A stretch of 64,000 nucleotides of DNA, taken from Halomonas sp. (GTDB lineage: Bacteria > Pseudomonadota > Gammaproteobacteria > Pseudomonadales > Halomonadaceae). Positions 1 through 9,260 of the stretch are shown one piece after another. A program made the position numbers and the translations under genes. The number at the start of each line of letters is the position of its first letter. Positions within the stretch are counted from its first letter, which is position 1. The DNA lies in NCBI RefSeq assembly GCF_017515565.1, contig NZ_JAFWFN010000026.1, positions 16,126 through 80,125 of the forward strand, written 5' to 3'. The notes under the pieces are model-generated. The model saw only the letters and a list, made by a program, of their open reading frames with translations. It was not told where the DNA came from and searched no databases.

Positions 1-1199
1 AGACCACCTCTTTCTCTTTTGATAATGCGCAGCACGCAGCGGACCTGTTTGATTTGAAAGTAGAAGGAAATATTTACTCGCGCATCATGAACCCCACCTG
101 CGCGGTGCTGGAGCAACGGGTAGCCGCGTTGGAAGGCGGAATTGCGGGCCTTGCGGTAGCCTCTGGCATGGCGGCGATTACCTATGCCATTCAAACCATT
201 GCCGAGGCGGGCGATAATATCGTCTCAATTAGCGAACTGTATGGAGGCACTTATAACCTGTTCGCCCACACGCTGCCGCGCCAAGGTATCCAAGTACGCT
301 TTGCCAATAAAGATGATATCAACGGCATTGAAGCCCTGATTGATGAGCGCACTAAAGCGGTGTTCTGCGAGAGTATTGGTAACCCATCCGGTGGGGTGGT
401 GGATCTTAAAAAGCTTTCTGAAGCAGCCCATCGTCATGGGGTGCCGGTCATTGTTGATAACACCACCGCAACGCCGTTTTTGTGTCGACCCATTGAGCAC
501 GGGGCGGATATCGTCGTCCATTCGGCGACTAAATATATCGGTGGCCACGGCACCACAGTGGGGGGTGTAATCGTTGATTCAGGCAAATTCCCCTGGGCGG
601 AAAACGCTAGCCGTTTCCCGCTACTCAACGAGCCCGATATCTCCTATCACGGTGTTAGCTATACTCGCGATGTCGGGGAGGCGGCCTTTATTGCTCGTGC
701 CCGCGTTGTGCCACTGCGCAACATGGGGGCAGCGCTCTCTGCCCAAGCCGCCTGGAATCTATTGCAGGGGTTAGAAACACTGTCGCTGCGCATCGAGCGG
801 ATTTGTGCCAACGCCTTAGCGGTCGCCAAGCATTTGGAGAACCACCCTCAGGTAGAGTGGGTGCACTATGCAGGGCTGGAAAGCCACCCCGATCATGCAC
901 TGGCCCAGCACTATATGCAGGGCCAAGCGTCCGGCATTTTAAGCTTTGGCATTGCGGGCGGCCAAGCGGCGGGTGAGCGCTTTTATGATGCGCTGTCACT
1001 GATTCTGCGTTTGGTTAATATCGGCGATGCCAAGAGCTGTTCTTCTATTCCCGCATCCACCACGCACCGTCAGTTGAACGAGCAAGAGCTAAAGGCCGCT
1101 GGTGTTACGCCAGATATGGTGCGGCTGTCGATTGGTATAGAGCATATTGACGACCTACTGGCAGATATCGACCAAGCACTAGCTGCCTCCCAAGGGTAG
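1..1199 (+). CDS. metY: O-acetylhomoserine aminocarboxypropyltransferase (sulfhydrylase), 5'-truncated by window edge
   Basis: PLP-dependent Cys/Met-metabolism family enzyme that makes homocysteine from O-acetylhomoserine and sulfide. The open frame runs back to base 3 without a stop and reads TTSFSFDNAQHAADLF just before the first internal start-like codon (TTG at 54), a typical MetY N-terminal stretch, so the true start lies left of the window. The PLP-lysine motif SATKYIGGHGTTVGG and the substrate-side motif SIGIEHIDDL near the C-terminus are present. The catalytic portion is nearly complete. It converges on the ureohydrolase gene. A cystathionine-type relative is possible, but the KVEGNIYSRIMNPT segment fits MetY best. 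Confidence 0.92.
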   Translation, partial: TTSFSFDNAQHAADLFDLKVEGNIYSRIMNPTCAVLEQRVAALEGGIAGLAVASGMAAITYAIQTIAEAGDNIVSISELYGGTYNLFAHTLPRQGIQVRFANKDDINGIEALIDERTKAVFCESIGNPSGGVVDLKKLSEAAHRHGVPVIVDNTTATPFLCRPIEHGADIVVHSATKYIGGHGTTVGGVIVDSGKFPWAENASRFPLLNEPDISYHGVSYTRDVGEAAFIARARVVPLRNMGAALSAQAAWNLLQGLETLSLRIERICANALAVAKHLENHPQVEWVHYAGLESHPDHALAQHYMQGQASGILSFGIAGGQAAGERFYDALSLILRLVNIGDAKSCSSIPASTTHRQLNEQELKAAGVTPDMVRLSIGIEHIDDLLADIDQALAASQG

Positions 1200-1201
1200 A
1201 A

Positions 1202-1258
1202 AGGCCGCCGTTGATGGGTTGCCGCGTGTTGGCTCAGTCAGCTAATACGCGGCGGCCT
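1202..1258. terminator. Convergent hairpin region between metY and ureohydrolase
   Basis: The short gap between two convergent genes holds an inverted repeat AGGCCGCCG (1202-1210) / CGGCGGCCT (1250-1258), and an alternative inner pair GCCGCGT (1221-1227) / ACGCGGC (1247-1253). Only one of the two stems can form at a time. There is no clear T-tract, so an intrinsic terminator role is plausible but not proved. Confidence 0.4.
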
Positions 1259-1267
1259 AGGGGGAAG

Positions 1268-2212
1268 CTAACGGTTATAAGCGCTTTTAGACGCGGCCAG
1301 CGTGTATAAAAACTCAAGCCCCAGCGTGGCCGCGGCGAGGGACGTGATGTCACCGTGGTCGTAAGCGGGGTTCACTTCCACTACGTCCATCCCTACCAAG
1401 TCCATCCCTACCATGCCGCGAATCACTTTCAGCATTAAATCGGTGGACATACCACCGCAGACGGGTGTGCCAGTGCCGGGTGCATAGGCGGGGTCTAAGC
1501 CGTCGATGTCCAAGCTCACATAGGCCGGGTGATGACCCACGCGGGCTCGGATGCGCTCCAGCACCGCAGCGGCGCCGTGGTCGTTCACCCAGTCGGCATC
1601 CAACACGTCGTAAGGGTGATTGTGACGGTCGTAGCTGGTGCGAATGCCAATTTGTAGTGAGTGCTCAGGCACTACCAGCCCCTCTTTTAGGGCGTGGTGG
1701 AAAATGGTGCCGTGGTCAAAGCGTGTGCCTTGCTCATAGGTGTCGGTATGGGCATCAAAATGTATCAGTGCCAGTGGGCCATGTTCCCGGGCGTGAGCGC
1801 GCAGCAGTGGGAGGCTGATGTAGTGGTCGCCCCCCAGCGTCAGCATTTTTTTACCCGCTTTTAGCCAACGCATCGCATGAGTTTCAAGGTTGTCTACCAA
1901 GCTTTCCGGCTCGCCGTAGGCATAGTCCAGATTGCCCGCATCGCACACCCGCAGACGCTCTTCCAGGGCGAAATCCCAAGGCCAGCGCTTGCCTTCCCAA
2001 ATTAAATTGGCGGTACTTTGGCGAATGGCATTGGGCCCCATGCGGGTACCCGATCGGCCAGAACATGCCAAGTCGAAGGGTACACCGCTTACCACTACCT
2101 CAGCATCGGTCGTTTTGGGATCAATAGCTTTGGGTACGCCCATAAAAGTAGAGATAACATCGCCATACAAGCTGGGCATGGTGGGTGCAGAGAGAGTTTG
2201 CGGGAGTGTCAC
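1268..2212 (-). CDS. speB: Ureohydrolase of the agmatinase/guanidinobutyrase type
   Basis: Manganese-dependent arginase-family enzyme that splits a guanidino compound into urea and an amine or amino acid (agmatine to putrescine, or 4-guanidinobutyrate to GABA). The metal-binding motifs are all visible: GGDHYIS, HFDAHTDT and SLDIDGLDPAYAPGTGTP. The length of 314 residues is normal. The start is a GTG at 2212 preceded by AGGAGA. It is divergent from a LysR regulator gene. In Pseudomonas such a pair is gbuA/gbuR, and a GABA catabolic operon exists at 58-61 kb here, so guanidinobutyrase is a real alternative to agmatinase. The family is certain; the substrate is not. Confidence 0.85.
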   Translation of the reverse strand: MTLPQTLSAPTMPSLYGDVISTFMGVPKAIDPKTTDAEVVVSGVPFDLACSGRSGTRMGPNAIRQSTANLIWEGKRWPWDFALEERLRVCDAGNLDYAYGEPESLVDNLETHAMRWLKAGKKMLTLGGDHYISLPLLRAHAREHGPLALIHFDAHTDTYEQGTRFDHGTIFHHALKEGLVVPEHSLQIGIRTSYDRHNHPYDVLDADWVNDHGAAAVLERIRARVGHHPAYVSLDIDGLDPAYAPGTGTPVCGGMSTDLMLKVIRGMVGMDLVGMDVVEVNPAYDHGDITSLAAATLGLEFLYTLAASKSAYNR

Positions 2213-2316
2213 TGCGGGCGTCTCCTGACGTACTTAAAAAGGAGGTGACATCGCCTATAGAGGCGAAAGAGGGGTGACGATAAGGCGTTTTTGGTAATGA
2301 ATGAAATGAATGTTTA

Positions 2317-2330
2317 GAATGAAACCATTC
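2317..2330. promoter_or_regulatory. Inverted repeat in the ureohydrolase/LysR divergent promoter region
   Basis: GAATG-AAAC-CATTC is a perfect inverted repeat that ends 22 bases before the LysR start, in the 140-base gap between two divergent genes. GAATG-like units also recur just upstream (around 2300-2312). This is where an autoregulated LysR protein would bind; assigning it as an operator is inference. Confidence 0.4.
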
Positions 2331-2352
2331 GTACTACAAATAGTGAGTCGCC

Positions 2353-3291
2353 ATGCGTTCGCTCCGCCACTTCGATCTAAATTTACTCTTGGTATTTGAG
2401 GCGTTAATGCGCGAACGCCATGTAACGCGGGCGGCAGAAAAGCTGCACCTAAGTCAGCCAGCGCTTAGTCACGCCTTAAAGCGGCTGCGAGAAGCGCTAG
2501 ACGACCCGCTGTTAATACGTACGGGTAATGGCTTGCAGCCAACCCCAAGAGCGCTGGCGCTGCTGCCGGTGGTGCAGCAAGCATTGGCACTGCTGCAAGC
2601 AGGCTTGGCCCCGCCAGAATCGTTCACCCCGGCGACCAGCACGCGGCGCTTTACCCTGGCCACTACCGATTACTTTGAAGAGGTGATGTATCCGGCATTT
2701 CTGAGTCAATTGCTGACTTACGCGCCGGGGATCAGCTTTTCGATAGAGTTAATTACGCCTGACGTGCTTAGCGGTGCACTAGAGCAGCGCCAGGTAGATA
2801 TGGTGGTGGGGTTAGACAGCCAGAACGTATTGCCCAGTGGCGTCATCCAAACGCCGTGGATGGATGAAGCGTTGGTCTGCTTAGCCGCAGCGGATAATGA
2901 CTGCGTGGGAGAGGCGCTGACCATTGAGCAGTTTGCCCGTCAGCCCCATGTTGAGTTAGCCGATATCAGCGGTTTATTACCCAGTAATATCGAAAATTGC
3001 TTAGCACAGCATAAGTTAAGCCGCCGCGTTATTTCAAAAAATCTAAACTACATCGCGGCGGCCAGAGTCGTGTCATTAACCGATGCCATTATGACCCTGC
3101 CGAGGCAAATGGCTGAGCGGTTTATCACGATGCTACCGGTGCGCATCGTTGCCCCGCCTCAAGAGCTGCCCACGCTCAACATGACGCTGATCCAGCATGG
3201 GCTGTATGCCAATGATCCTGCGATAGCTTGGCTCAAACACTCACTGCTTGAATATGCCTGCCTATTTAAGCAAAAGTTACCACCGCTCTGA
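2353..3291 (+). CDS. LysR-family transcriptional regulator
   Basis: DNA-binding regulator of 312 residues with an N-terminal winged helix-turn-helix (RDFD-like start RHFDLNLLLVFEAL, then HVTRAAEKLHLSQPALSHALKRL) and a C-terminal effector-binding domain. The opening resembles the NodD/GbuR branch of LysR proteins. It is divergently transcribed from the ureohydrolase gene with 140 bases between them, the usual layout for a LysR protein and its target. Its probable job is control of that gene in response to the guanidino substrate; the inducer is unknown. Confidence 0.88.
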   Translation: MRSLRHFDLNLLLVFEALMRERHVTRAAEKLHLSQPALSHALKRLREALDDPLLIRTGNGLQPTPRALALLPVVQQALALLQAGLAPPESFTPATSTRRFTLATTDYFEEVMYPAFLSQLLTYAPGISFSIELITPDVLSGALEQRQVDMVVGLDSQNVLPSGVIQTPWMDEALVCLAAADNDCVGEALTIEQFARQPHVELADISGLLPSNIENCLAQHKLSRRVISKNLNYIAAARVVSLTDAIMTLPRQMAERFITMLPVRIVAPPQELPTLNMTLIQHGLYANDPAIAWLKHSLLEYACLFKQKLPPL

Positions 3292-3415
3292 GTGGATATG
3301 TATGAGGCGTTAGGAAGTTGTAATAGAAGTTGCTTCAATAAAAGCGGGTGACTTAGTAGAGTGTTAAAACAGAAGTAGAAAGCGAGATTTAGCTTAACCA
3401 TAGGCAACCATAATA

Positions 3416-4087
3416 ATGACAGAAACGTATAAATTCCTGATTGCCGACGATCATCCCCTGGTGCGCGATGCCGTAGCGCGAGTGATCCGCGAAGCATACG
3501 CAGATGCCGACGTCATTGAAGTCGAAGACTTTGATATGGCACTCGCTCACGCCCAACAAGACCCCGATATCGATTTGATTTTGCTGGATTTAAATATGCC
3601 CGGCATGAGCGGGTTAACGGGGCTTTTGCAGCTACGCAACGAGCAACCGACGATTCCGGTGGTGATTGTCTCTGCGGAAGAGGATAAGCAGATTATTCTG
3701 CAGGCGGTTTCCTGTGGCGCAGCAGGCTTTATCACCAAATCATTGCCCCGTGATCAGATGCGCCACGCCATTGCCCAAGTGCTGGAAGGCAATATCTATC
3801 TGCCTGCGGATGCCATGCGCGCACCGGATAGCATTCGTAAACGTCGTCACCAGGATCAGGGGTTTACAGCGGAACAGCTGCGCTTGTTGACCCGCAAACA
3901 GCTGCAGGTGTTGGAGCATATGACCCGTGGTGAATCCAACAAGATGATTGCTTATCATCTCAATATTGCGGAAACAACGGTGAAAGCCCATGTGTCGGCC
4001 ATTTTGCGCAAGCTGGGGGTAACCAGCCGTGTACAGGCCATTTTATCCGCCAACGATATCGATTTTTCCCAGTTCCTCAATCGCTGA
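3416..4087 (+). CDS. NarL/LuxR-type response regulator (AgmR/ErbR-like)
   Basis: Two-domain response regulator of 223 residues. The receiver domain has acidic pocket D11-D12 and phospho-acceptor D58 in [14 protein letters not shown]. The C-terminal LuxR-type helix-turn-helix spans about residues 155-215 ([40 protein letters not shown]). It ends only 5 bases from the convergent pqqF gene and sits beside a hybrid sensor kinase and an ErcA-like dehydrogenase. That is the gene set that in Pseudomonas (ErbR/AgmR, ErcS', ErcA) controls PQQ-dependent ethanol oxidation. The inferred role is activation of the quinoprotein dehydrogenase and pqq genes. No strong ribosome-binding site is seen before the ATG. 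Confidence 0.87.
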   Translation: MTETYKFLIADDHPLVRDAVARVIREAYADADVIEVEDFDMALAHAQQDPDIDLILLDLNMPGMSGLTGLLQLRNEQPTIPVVIVSAEEDKQIILQAVSCGAAGFITKSLPRDQMRHAIAQVLEGNIYLPADAMRAPDSIRKRRHQDQGFTAEQLRLLTRKQLQVLEHMTRGESNKMIAYHLNIAETTVKAHVSAILRKLGVTSRVQAILSANDIDFSQFLNR

Positions 4088-4092
4088 CTTCC

Positions 4093-6315
4093 TCAGTCGT
4101 TAAATTGTTGATAGTGGCCAGCGCTATTCAGCCAGTGGGTCTGCCAACGGCCGTGGGTGTTTACCTGGGTTAGTAACTCGGTAACTGTTCGTTGATCAGT
4201 CTGTTCCTTATCCAGCCGATGCAGCGGCTGCGTGGTGCCTGCCAAAAGGCTTTGCCACTGAATAATCAGCGCAGCAATCGGCGTTTCAGGCGGTGTTAGC
4301 GTCGGCAGTTGCGCCTGCAGAATTTTATCGGAGGTCTGCCAGAGGGCGTCGGTAATCGATAGTAGCTTTTCTTCTATCCGTTTTTCCCCTGCCGGGCCAG
4401 CGCCTTCGCTGGTTTGCACCCCGTTGCTAGTTTGCACCACATAGCCAAGTGAGCAGGGCGCACCGTCGCCCCTGCGAACCGCCGCCACATACCCCAGGCG
4501 ATGTTCATACCGTGCCTGCTGAAAAAACGTTGCGCTGTGATACTTTTCAGCGGCCGCCAATAGCCAGCGTTGAGCGGGCGAGCCCGGTAAGCTCAGCGTG
4601 CGCATCACTGCTACATTCGCTGGTTGTGTATCGGCGGCTGACGGAGCAGCTCTTGGTGTGTTTCCATCAGCAGTTGTCAGTGAGCGACAGGTCAGGGCGG
4701 CCAGTGCCTGCGAAATGGCGTCTAACTCTGCTTGGTGAGAGACCCACACTGCGGGTGTGGCAGGCAGAGGCGTTAAGCGCTGAACCAACTGCTGAGCCAG
4801 CAGCCCTTCCTGGGCGTCGGAGGCTGATAAAACGGCGTCTTCCAACAACGCCAACATGGCGTTGTTGGCTTTGCTACCCACCACTATCACCCAACTGCCG
4901 TGGGGAGAGTTTTGCTGTTTGAAGACAATGCCCTGTAGCGCCAGCCGCTGAGCGGTGAGCGGTCCGGGTACGATCACTGCCTCGGGCACAAAGCAGGCCG
5001 CCCAGGCATCATCGGCAAGTGCATTGAAGTCCTCATCAACAGAGTACTGGCCGCACCAGCACTGCACGGCGGGGGAAGGCGCTGGGGAAGCATCAACAGC
5101 GCGAGGTGAAGCCGGTGTAGGCGCGTTGCCGATTAGCCAACGGACGTTGCCAGCGGAGAACGGGCTTGGGGCCGGTTGATGTTCAGAGGGCGGCGTAGCG
5201 AAACGACGAGCAAGCGCTTGGCGGCGGGCGTGTGCAAACCAAGCAGGGGCTAACTGCACCGTATCAGCGGGTGGCTGCCAAATAGTGTCGTGATCGTTAG
5301 GTGTTGTCCCAGGCAGGGTTGTGAAGAAGGTTGCTAAGCGCTCACTTAGAGCAGCCGCAAGGGCTTTCACCTGTTCCTGTGTTGCAGTGCCACTTAACAT
5401 TAAGCTAAAGGCGTCTGTCGCCCCGCTAGGGGCCAGAGTTGCGCGGTAGTCGGTAATCGAATCAGGAAATTGTTCTACAAAATAGCCTTGCTGTACCGAA
5501 TCAGCTAAGCCGCTAAGGGCGATAAGCTGATGACGTGCAATGGTCGAGGGCAGCGGCCACAGTAGCTCAACGGTATTGCCCGTACTGGCTACCTTCGCGC
5601 TGAGCTGGCGGCTCCAACGAGGCGCAATGGAAAGCGAAGGAGCGTTGGGTGGTGATGGACTAAACCGCGCTGCCATGTGTTGGGCAAGGCGCGTCATGTC
5701 TACTATCTCCCAGGGGCTGATAATGGCGATGCTAACGCGGCCGCCATGGTAATAGGCGCGATGAAACGTGGTGAGCGCTTTAAGTAGCAGCGTCGTGTCA
5801 CTGCATAGGGTTTGCGCGTTGCCATGGCGGCAGCCTGCACCAACATGCTGTGGGTCAGCAAGTGCCGCGAGGGCATCCAGACGTTGCATTTGGGCGCTGT
5901 TCTGACGGGCGTTCCACTCGGCATCGATAGCCGCCACTTCAGCGCGAATAGTCGATAAGGGCAGCGGTGGCCTAGCGAGCTGACGGGCAACGGTGAGCGC
6001 TGCTGCTTTTAGTTTGTTTGCTGGTATCGAGAAGTGCACATCAGTGACGTAGTCATCAGTATGGGCATTCAGGCTGCCCTGGTGCTGGGCAAACCAGGTG
6101 AGCAGGCTGGTGTTAGAAGAGGCTTCCAGTGGCGCTGTGGTCAGCACGTGCTCTAACAGGTGGGCCAGCCCAGGCAGGGCGGTTGGCTCATCCAAATAGC
6201 CCGCTGCAACAGCAATACTGATGTGGGCGCGGGTGATGTGTGGTGCGTGAGCCAACACGCCCTGCGCCCCGTTAGGCAGGGAGATACAGGTCTGTGGGAA
6301 GCTCAGATTAGCCAT
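4093..6315 (-). CDS. pqqF: PQQ biosynthesis peptidase PqqF (M16 family)
   Basis: Zinc protease of the insulinase/pitrilysin family, thought to help cut the PqqA peptide during PQQ synthesis. The inverted zinc motif HLLEH is at residues 52-56, with the distal glutamate region EVAAIDAE at 126-133. The length of 740 residues suits PqqF, which carries degenerate repeat domains after the catalytic one. It is the last gene of a seven-gene minus-strand operon and its start overlaps the end of the sensor kinase gene by 8 bases, so the two are probably translationally coupled. It is separated from the other pqq genes by about 10 kb. The middle part is rich in alanine and proline, as in other PqqF proteins. 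Confidence 0.88.
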   Translation of the reverse strand: MANLSFPQTCISLPNGAQGVLAHAPHITRAHISIAVAAGYLDEPTALPGLAHLLEHVLTTAPLEASSNTSLLTWFAQHQGSLNAHTDDYVTDVHFSIPANKLKAAALTVARQLARPPLPLSTIRAEVAAIDAEWNARQNSAQMQRLDALAALADPQHVGAGCRHGNAQTLCSDTTLLLKALTTFHRAYYHGGRVSIAIISPWEIVDMTRLAQHMAARFSPSPPNAPSLSIAPRWSRQLSAKVASTGNTVELLWPLPSTIARHQLIALSGLADSVQQGYFVEQFPDSITDYRATLAPSGATDAFSLMLSGTATQEQVKALAAALSERLATFFTTLPGTTPNDHDTIWQPPADTVQLAPAWFAHARRQALARRFATPPSEHQPAPSPFSAGNVRWLIGNAPTPASPRAVDASPAPSPAVQCWCGQYSVDEDFNALADDAWAACFVPEAVIVPGPLTAQRLALQGIVFKQQNSPHGSWVIVVGSKANNAMLALLEDAVLSASDAQEGLLAQQLVQRLTPLPATPAVWVSHQAELDAISQALAALTCRSLTTADGNTPRAAPSAADTQPANVAVMRTLSLPGSPAQRWLLAAAEKYHSATFFQQARYEHRLGYVAAVRRGDGAPCSLGYVVQTSNGVQTSEGAGPAGEKRIEEKLLSITDALWQTSDKILQAQLPTLTPPETPIAALIIQWQSLLAGTTQPLHRLDKEQTDQRTVTELLTQVNTHGRWQTHWLNSAGHYQQFND

Positions 6316-8005
6316 TAAGAAGGCTACGCAGCAGCGCGCGCAGTTTGCCGGGTCGTACCGGCTTGTTTAACTGTGGTACACCAGCATGGCGTAGGCGGCG
6401 CTGCCAGTGGTCGGAGCGGTCGGCACTGATAATGGCCGCTGGCAAGCGCGGGTCGTGCCAGTGTTGGCGCAACTGTCGAATGGCCTCTAGGCCAGTGACG
6501 TTATCATCCAGATGCAGGTCAACCAACAGCATATCCGGTGCCTCCGGGCAGGCTTTGGCAGCATCGATCTCCAGGGCGGTGTCACAGCTGATCTGCCATT
6601 CACTTAGCAGCAGTGACATACCTTCCAGAATCGTTGGCTCGTTATCCAGGATCAGTACGCGAAGTCCTTTGAACTCAGCTTCAGCGGAGGGCGGCGTGGT
6701 GGGCGCGGGAGCTTGGCTGAAGGAGATGCCGCTGGCTCGGGGCACCTCAACCGCAAAACAAGAGCCTCTGCCGGCTGCTGAACGAACAGAAAGCGGGTGC
6801 TCCAGGCGCTGGCTAATTCGCTCCACAATGGCAAGCCCCAGGCCAACGCCCTGGCGATCCCGCGCGCGGGTGGCGTTGAGCTGGTGAAACTCGCGGAAAA
6901 TAAGCTGGTAGTCGCTTTCGGGAATGCCGATACCACTATCGACTACTTGAATAGCTAGGCTGTCGTCATTCTGGCGGCGAACGCCCAGGCAGATGCCGCC
7001 ACGCTGGGTATAGCGGCAGGCGTTAGCAAGGAAGTTGCGCACAATGCGGCTGAGTAGGTAAGGGTCGCTGGTCACTGCTTGATGAGAAGGCACATAGCGC
7101 AGCGTTAGCCCTTTACGTTGCGCCACTGGAGCAAACTCATCGACAAGATTGCTAAGAATGTCATCGAGCTTAAAGTGGCGTAGCTGAGGCTGTACCTGGC
7201 CGTGATCCAGACGGGAGATATCGAGCAGGTCGGAAAGTATTGCTTCAGCGCCTTCTAGTGAGTTTTGCACGCTCTCAATCAGGGCTAAATTATCGCTGTC
7301 GGTCAGCCGCTCCTGCAGTGAGGCTACCAGTAGTCGTGCAGCGTTCATGGGTTGCAGCAGGTCATGGCTAGCGGCGGCTAGGTAGCGGTCTTTGCTTTGG
7401 TTTGCAAACTCAGCGGCGTCGCGTGCGCTTCTAAGCGCCTCATTGAGCCGCTCAAGCTCCTGGGTGCGTTCAGCAACCCGGGCTTCCAAGTGGGCGTTTA
7501 GTGTTTCTAAGTGCTGGCGGGCGCGCTCACGCTCGGTGATATCTGCTACAAAGCCTTCGATGAGATCTTCATCTCCGGCAAGCTCGGCGGGTTTTTTTAT
7601 CAGCGTAACGGCTACTGGTACTTGGCGGCCAGAGGCCGCCTGCAGCAAAGTGGTGTGGCCCGTTACGTGGCCGTGGGCGAGCAGTAGGTCGCGCAGCTGC
7701 TGGCCAGTTGTGCTACTGACAAATAGGGCATCGAAACGTGCGCAGCGCTCTAAAGTATGCGTCACGCAGGGGTCGTCGAGCATGGCGGCAAGCGCCGGGT
7801 TAGCGGCGCGCAGTTTGCCGGAAAGCGACGCCTGGAAAATACCGTGTAACGCGTTTTCAAATAGCCACTTATAGCGATTGCGCTCGACTTCAAGCTCTTC
7901 TAAACGCACAGAAAGCTCGCGATAGTAACTTTTACGCGCCGACTGCTGACCTAGCCCGAGCAGGTCGCTGACCGAAAAGCCCGAGGGGTCGCTGGCTTTT
8001 TTCAT
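6308..8005 (-). CDS. PAS-containing hybrid sensor histidine kinase (ErcS'/NahK-like)
   Basis: Sensor kinase of 565 residues without membrane segments, so cytoplasmic. Order of domains: N-terminal coiled coil (about 25-45), PAS (about 45-160), second coiled coil (160-205), dimerisation domain with phospho-acceptor H214 in AAASHDLLQPM, ATPase domain with N box NFLANACRYT, G1 box VVDSGIGIP and G2 box GVGLGLAI, and a C-terminal receiver domain with D496. Its ATG overlaps the stop of the ercA-like gene (ATGA) and its end overlaps pqqF. The context points to the alcohol/PQQ signalling kinase that feeds the response regulator at 3.4 kb. The signal is unknown. Confidence 0.87.
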   Translation of the reverse strand: MKKASDPSGFSVSDLLGLGQQSARKSYYRELSVRLEELEVERNRYKWLFENALHGIFQASLSGKLRAANPALAAMLDDPCVTHTLERCARFDALFVSSTTGQQLRDLLLAHGHVTGHTTLLQAASGRQVPVAVTLIKKPAELAGDEDLIEGFVADITERERARQHLETLNAHLEARVAERTQELERLNEALRSARDAAEFANQSKDRYLAAASHDLLQPMNAARLLVASLQERLTDSDNLALIESVQNSLEGAEAILSDLLDISRLDHGQVQPQLRHFKLDDILSNLVDEFAPVAQRKGLTLRYVPSHQAVTSDPYLLSRIVRNFLANACRYTQRGGICLGVRRQNDDSLAIQVVDSGIGIPESDYQLIFREFHQLNATRARDRQGVGLGLAIVERISQRLEHPLSVRSAAGRGSCFAVEVPRASGISFSQAPAPTTPPSAEAEFKGLRVLILDNEPTILEGMSLLLSEWQISCDTALEIDAAKACPEAPDMLLVDLHLDDNVTGLEAIRQLRQHWHDPRLPAAIISADRSDHWQRRLRHAGVPQLNKPVRPGKLRALLRSLLNG

Positions 8006-9198
8006 AGTGCCTCTTCGTACACCACCGCCACGTCCCGTGAGTTGGAGCGACGAGGGTTAGTCAGAATGCAGGGGTCGCCCAGCGCGTGGTTGGTGAGAAA
8101 CGGAACGTCGCTGCGTGAGACGCCCATTATCCCTAGGGTTCCTCCCAGGCCCACGGCATGTTTTAAATCGACTAAGTACTGAAACAGCGCTTTTTTGACC
8201 TGCTGCTGTGACAGCCCCCGACAGTCGATACCGACGGCTTCGGCAACCCGCTTAAAACGATCAGGAGCGGCTTCGTAGTTATAGGCCACCACATGCTCCA
8301 ACAGCATGGCGTTGCACAACCCGTGGGGTAAATCTAAGAAGCCGCCCAAGCTATGCGACATCGCATGTACCGCGCCCAAAATCGCGTTTGAGAACGCCAG
8401 CCCCGCTTGCATACTGCCCAGCATTACCTGGGCGCGCAGCTCGCCATCGGTGGGGTTCGCCACCAGTGCTTCGAGATGACTGCTAATTAAGCGCATGGCT
8501 TCTAACGCGTGGGCATCGGTGAGCGGGCCGCTGCCGGTTGAAACAAACGCTTCGATGGCATGCACTAGCGCGTCGACCCCGGTACACGCGGTCAGGTAGG
8601 GCGACATGGTCATGGTGACTTCGGGGTCGATCAGCGACACATCCGGCACCACGGCCTTGCTGATAATCGAGAATTTCATGCGCCGCTGCTGGTCGGAAAT
8701 AATTGCAAACTGGGAAATATCCGCCGAGGTGCCCGCTGTTGAGGGAATAAAAATTAGCGGAGGAATGGGCACGCGAATCGTATCCACACCTTCGAAATCG
8801 AGAATGTGGCCGCCGTGGGCGGTGACGATGCCAATCCCTTTGGCGCAGTCCATGGGGCTGCCACCGCCTATCGCTACAATCGCCTTGCAGCCAGTTTCTC
8901 GGTAGATCTCGGCACCAGCCATAATTTCATCTACCCGTGGGTTGGGCGATACGGCGGTAAAGCGCTCAACAGCAATGTTGGCTTCCAGCAGTTTGGCTTC
9001 AATATCGGCAACCCAACCCGCCAGCAGTACGCCAGGGTCGGAGACCAGTAGTACTTTTTCTGCCCCGAAAGTAGTGACGTAGTTGCCTGCAGCGTGGCGC
9101 GCCCCGTCGCCAAAAATAATTTCAGGAGCGACAAACTTACGAAGTTGTGTGAGCGGCGAAGTCATGGGGCGGTCTCGTTTATAGTTATTAACCATCAT
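8002..9198 (-). CDS. ercA: Iron-containing alcohol dehydrogenase, ErcA-like
   Basis: Group III (Fe-type) alcohol dehydrogenase of about 398 residues with the NAD-binding signature GGGSPMDCAKGIG and iron ligands in the region ACTGVDALVHAIEAF and HAMSHSLGGFLDLPHGLCNA. In Pseudomonas the homologue ErcA sits with PQQ genes and is needed for regulation of ethanol oxidation rather than bulk catabolism; the same job is inferred here. The start is uncertain: ATG at 9198 or 9195 follows AAGGTG, whereas homologues suggest the later ATG at 9165 (MTSPLTQLRKF). It is coupled to the downstream kinase by a 4-base overlap. Confidence 0.85.
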   Translation of the reverse strand: MMVNNYKRDRPMTSPLTQLRKFVAPEIIFGDGARHAAGNYVTTFGAEKVLLVSDPGVLLAGWVADIEAKLLEANIAVERFTAVSPNPRVDEIMAGAEIYRETGCKAIVAIGGGSPMDCAKGIGIVTAHGGHILDFEGVDTIRVPIPPLIFIPSTAGTSADISQFAIISDQQRRMKFSIISKAVVPDVSLIDPEVTMTMSPYLTACTGVDALVHAIEAFVSTGSGPLTDAHALEAMRLISSHLEALVANPTDGELRAQVMLGSMQAGLAFSNAILGAVHAMSHSLGGFLDLPHGLCNAMLLEHVVAYNYEAAPDRFKRVAEAVGIDCRGLSQQQVKKALFQYLVDLKHAVGLGGTLGIMGVSRSDVPFLTNHALGDPCILTNPRRSNSRDVAVVYEEAL

Positions 9199-9260
9199 CT
9201 TAAGCACCTTAGAGGATTGTTGCGCTACGACCTTGGTGCTGTCGTTAGGAGTAAGCCGTC

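Noticed and set aside
225-548. Antisense open frames inside metY, katG, pilY1, gabT and other long genes
   Set aside because: They mirror strongly recognised proteins on the other strand and have no independent start signals or family features.
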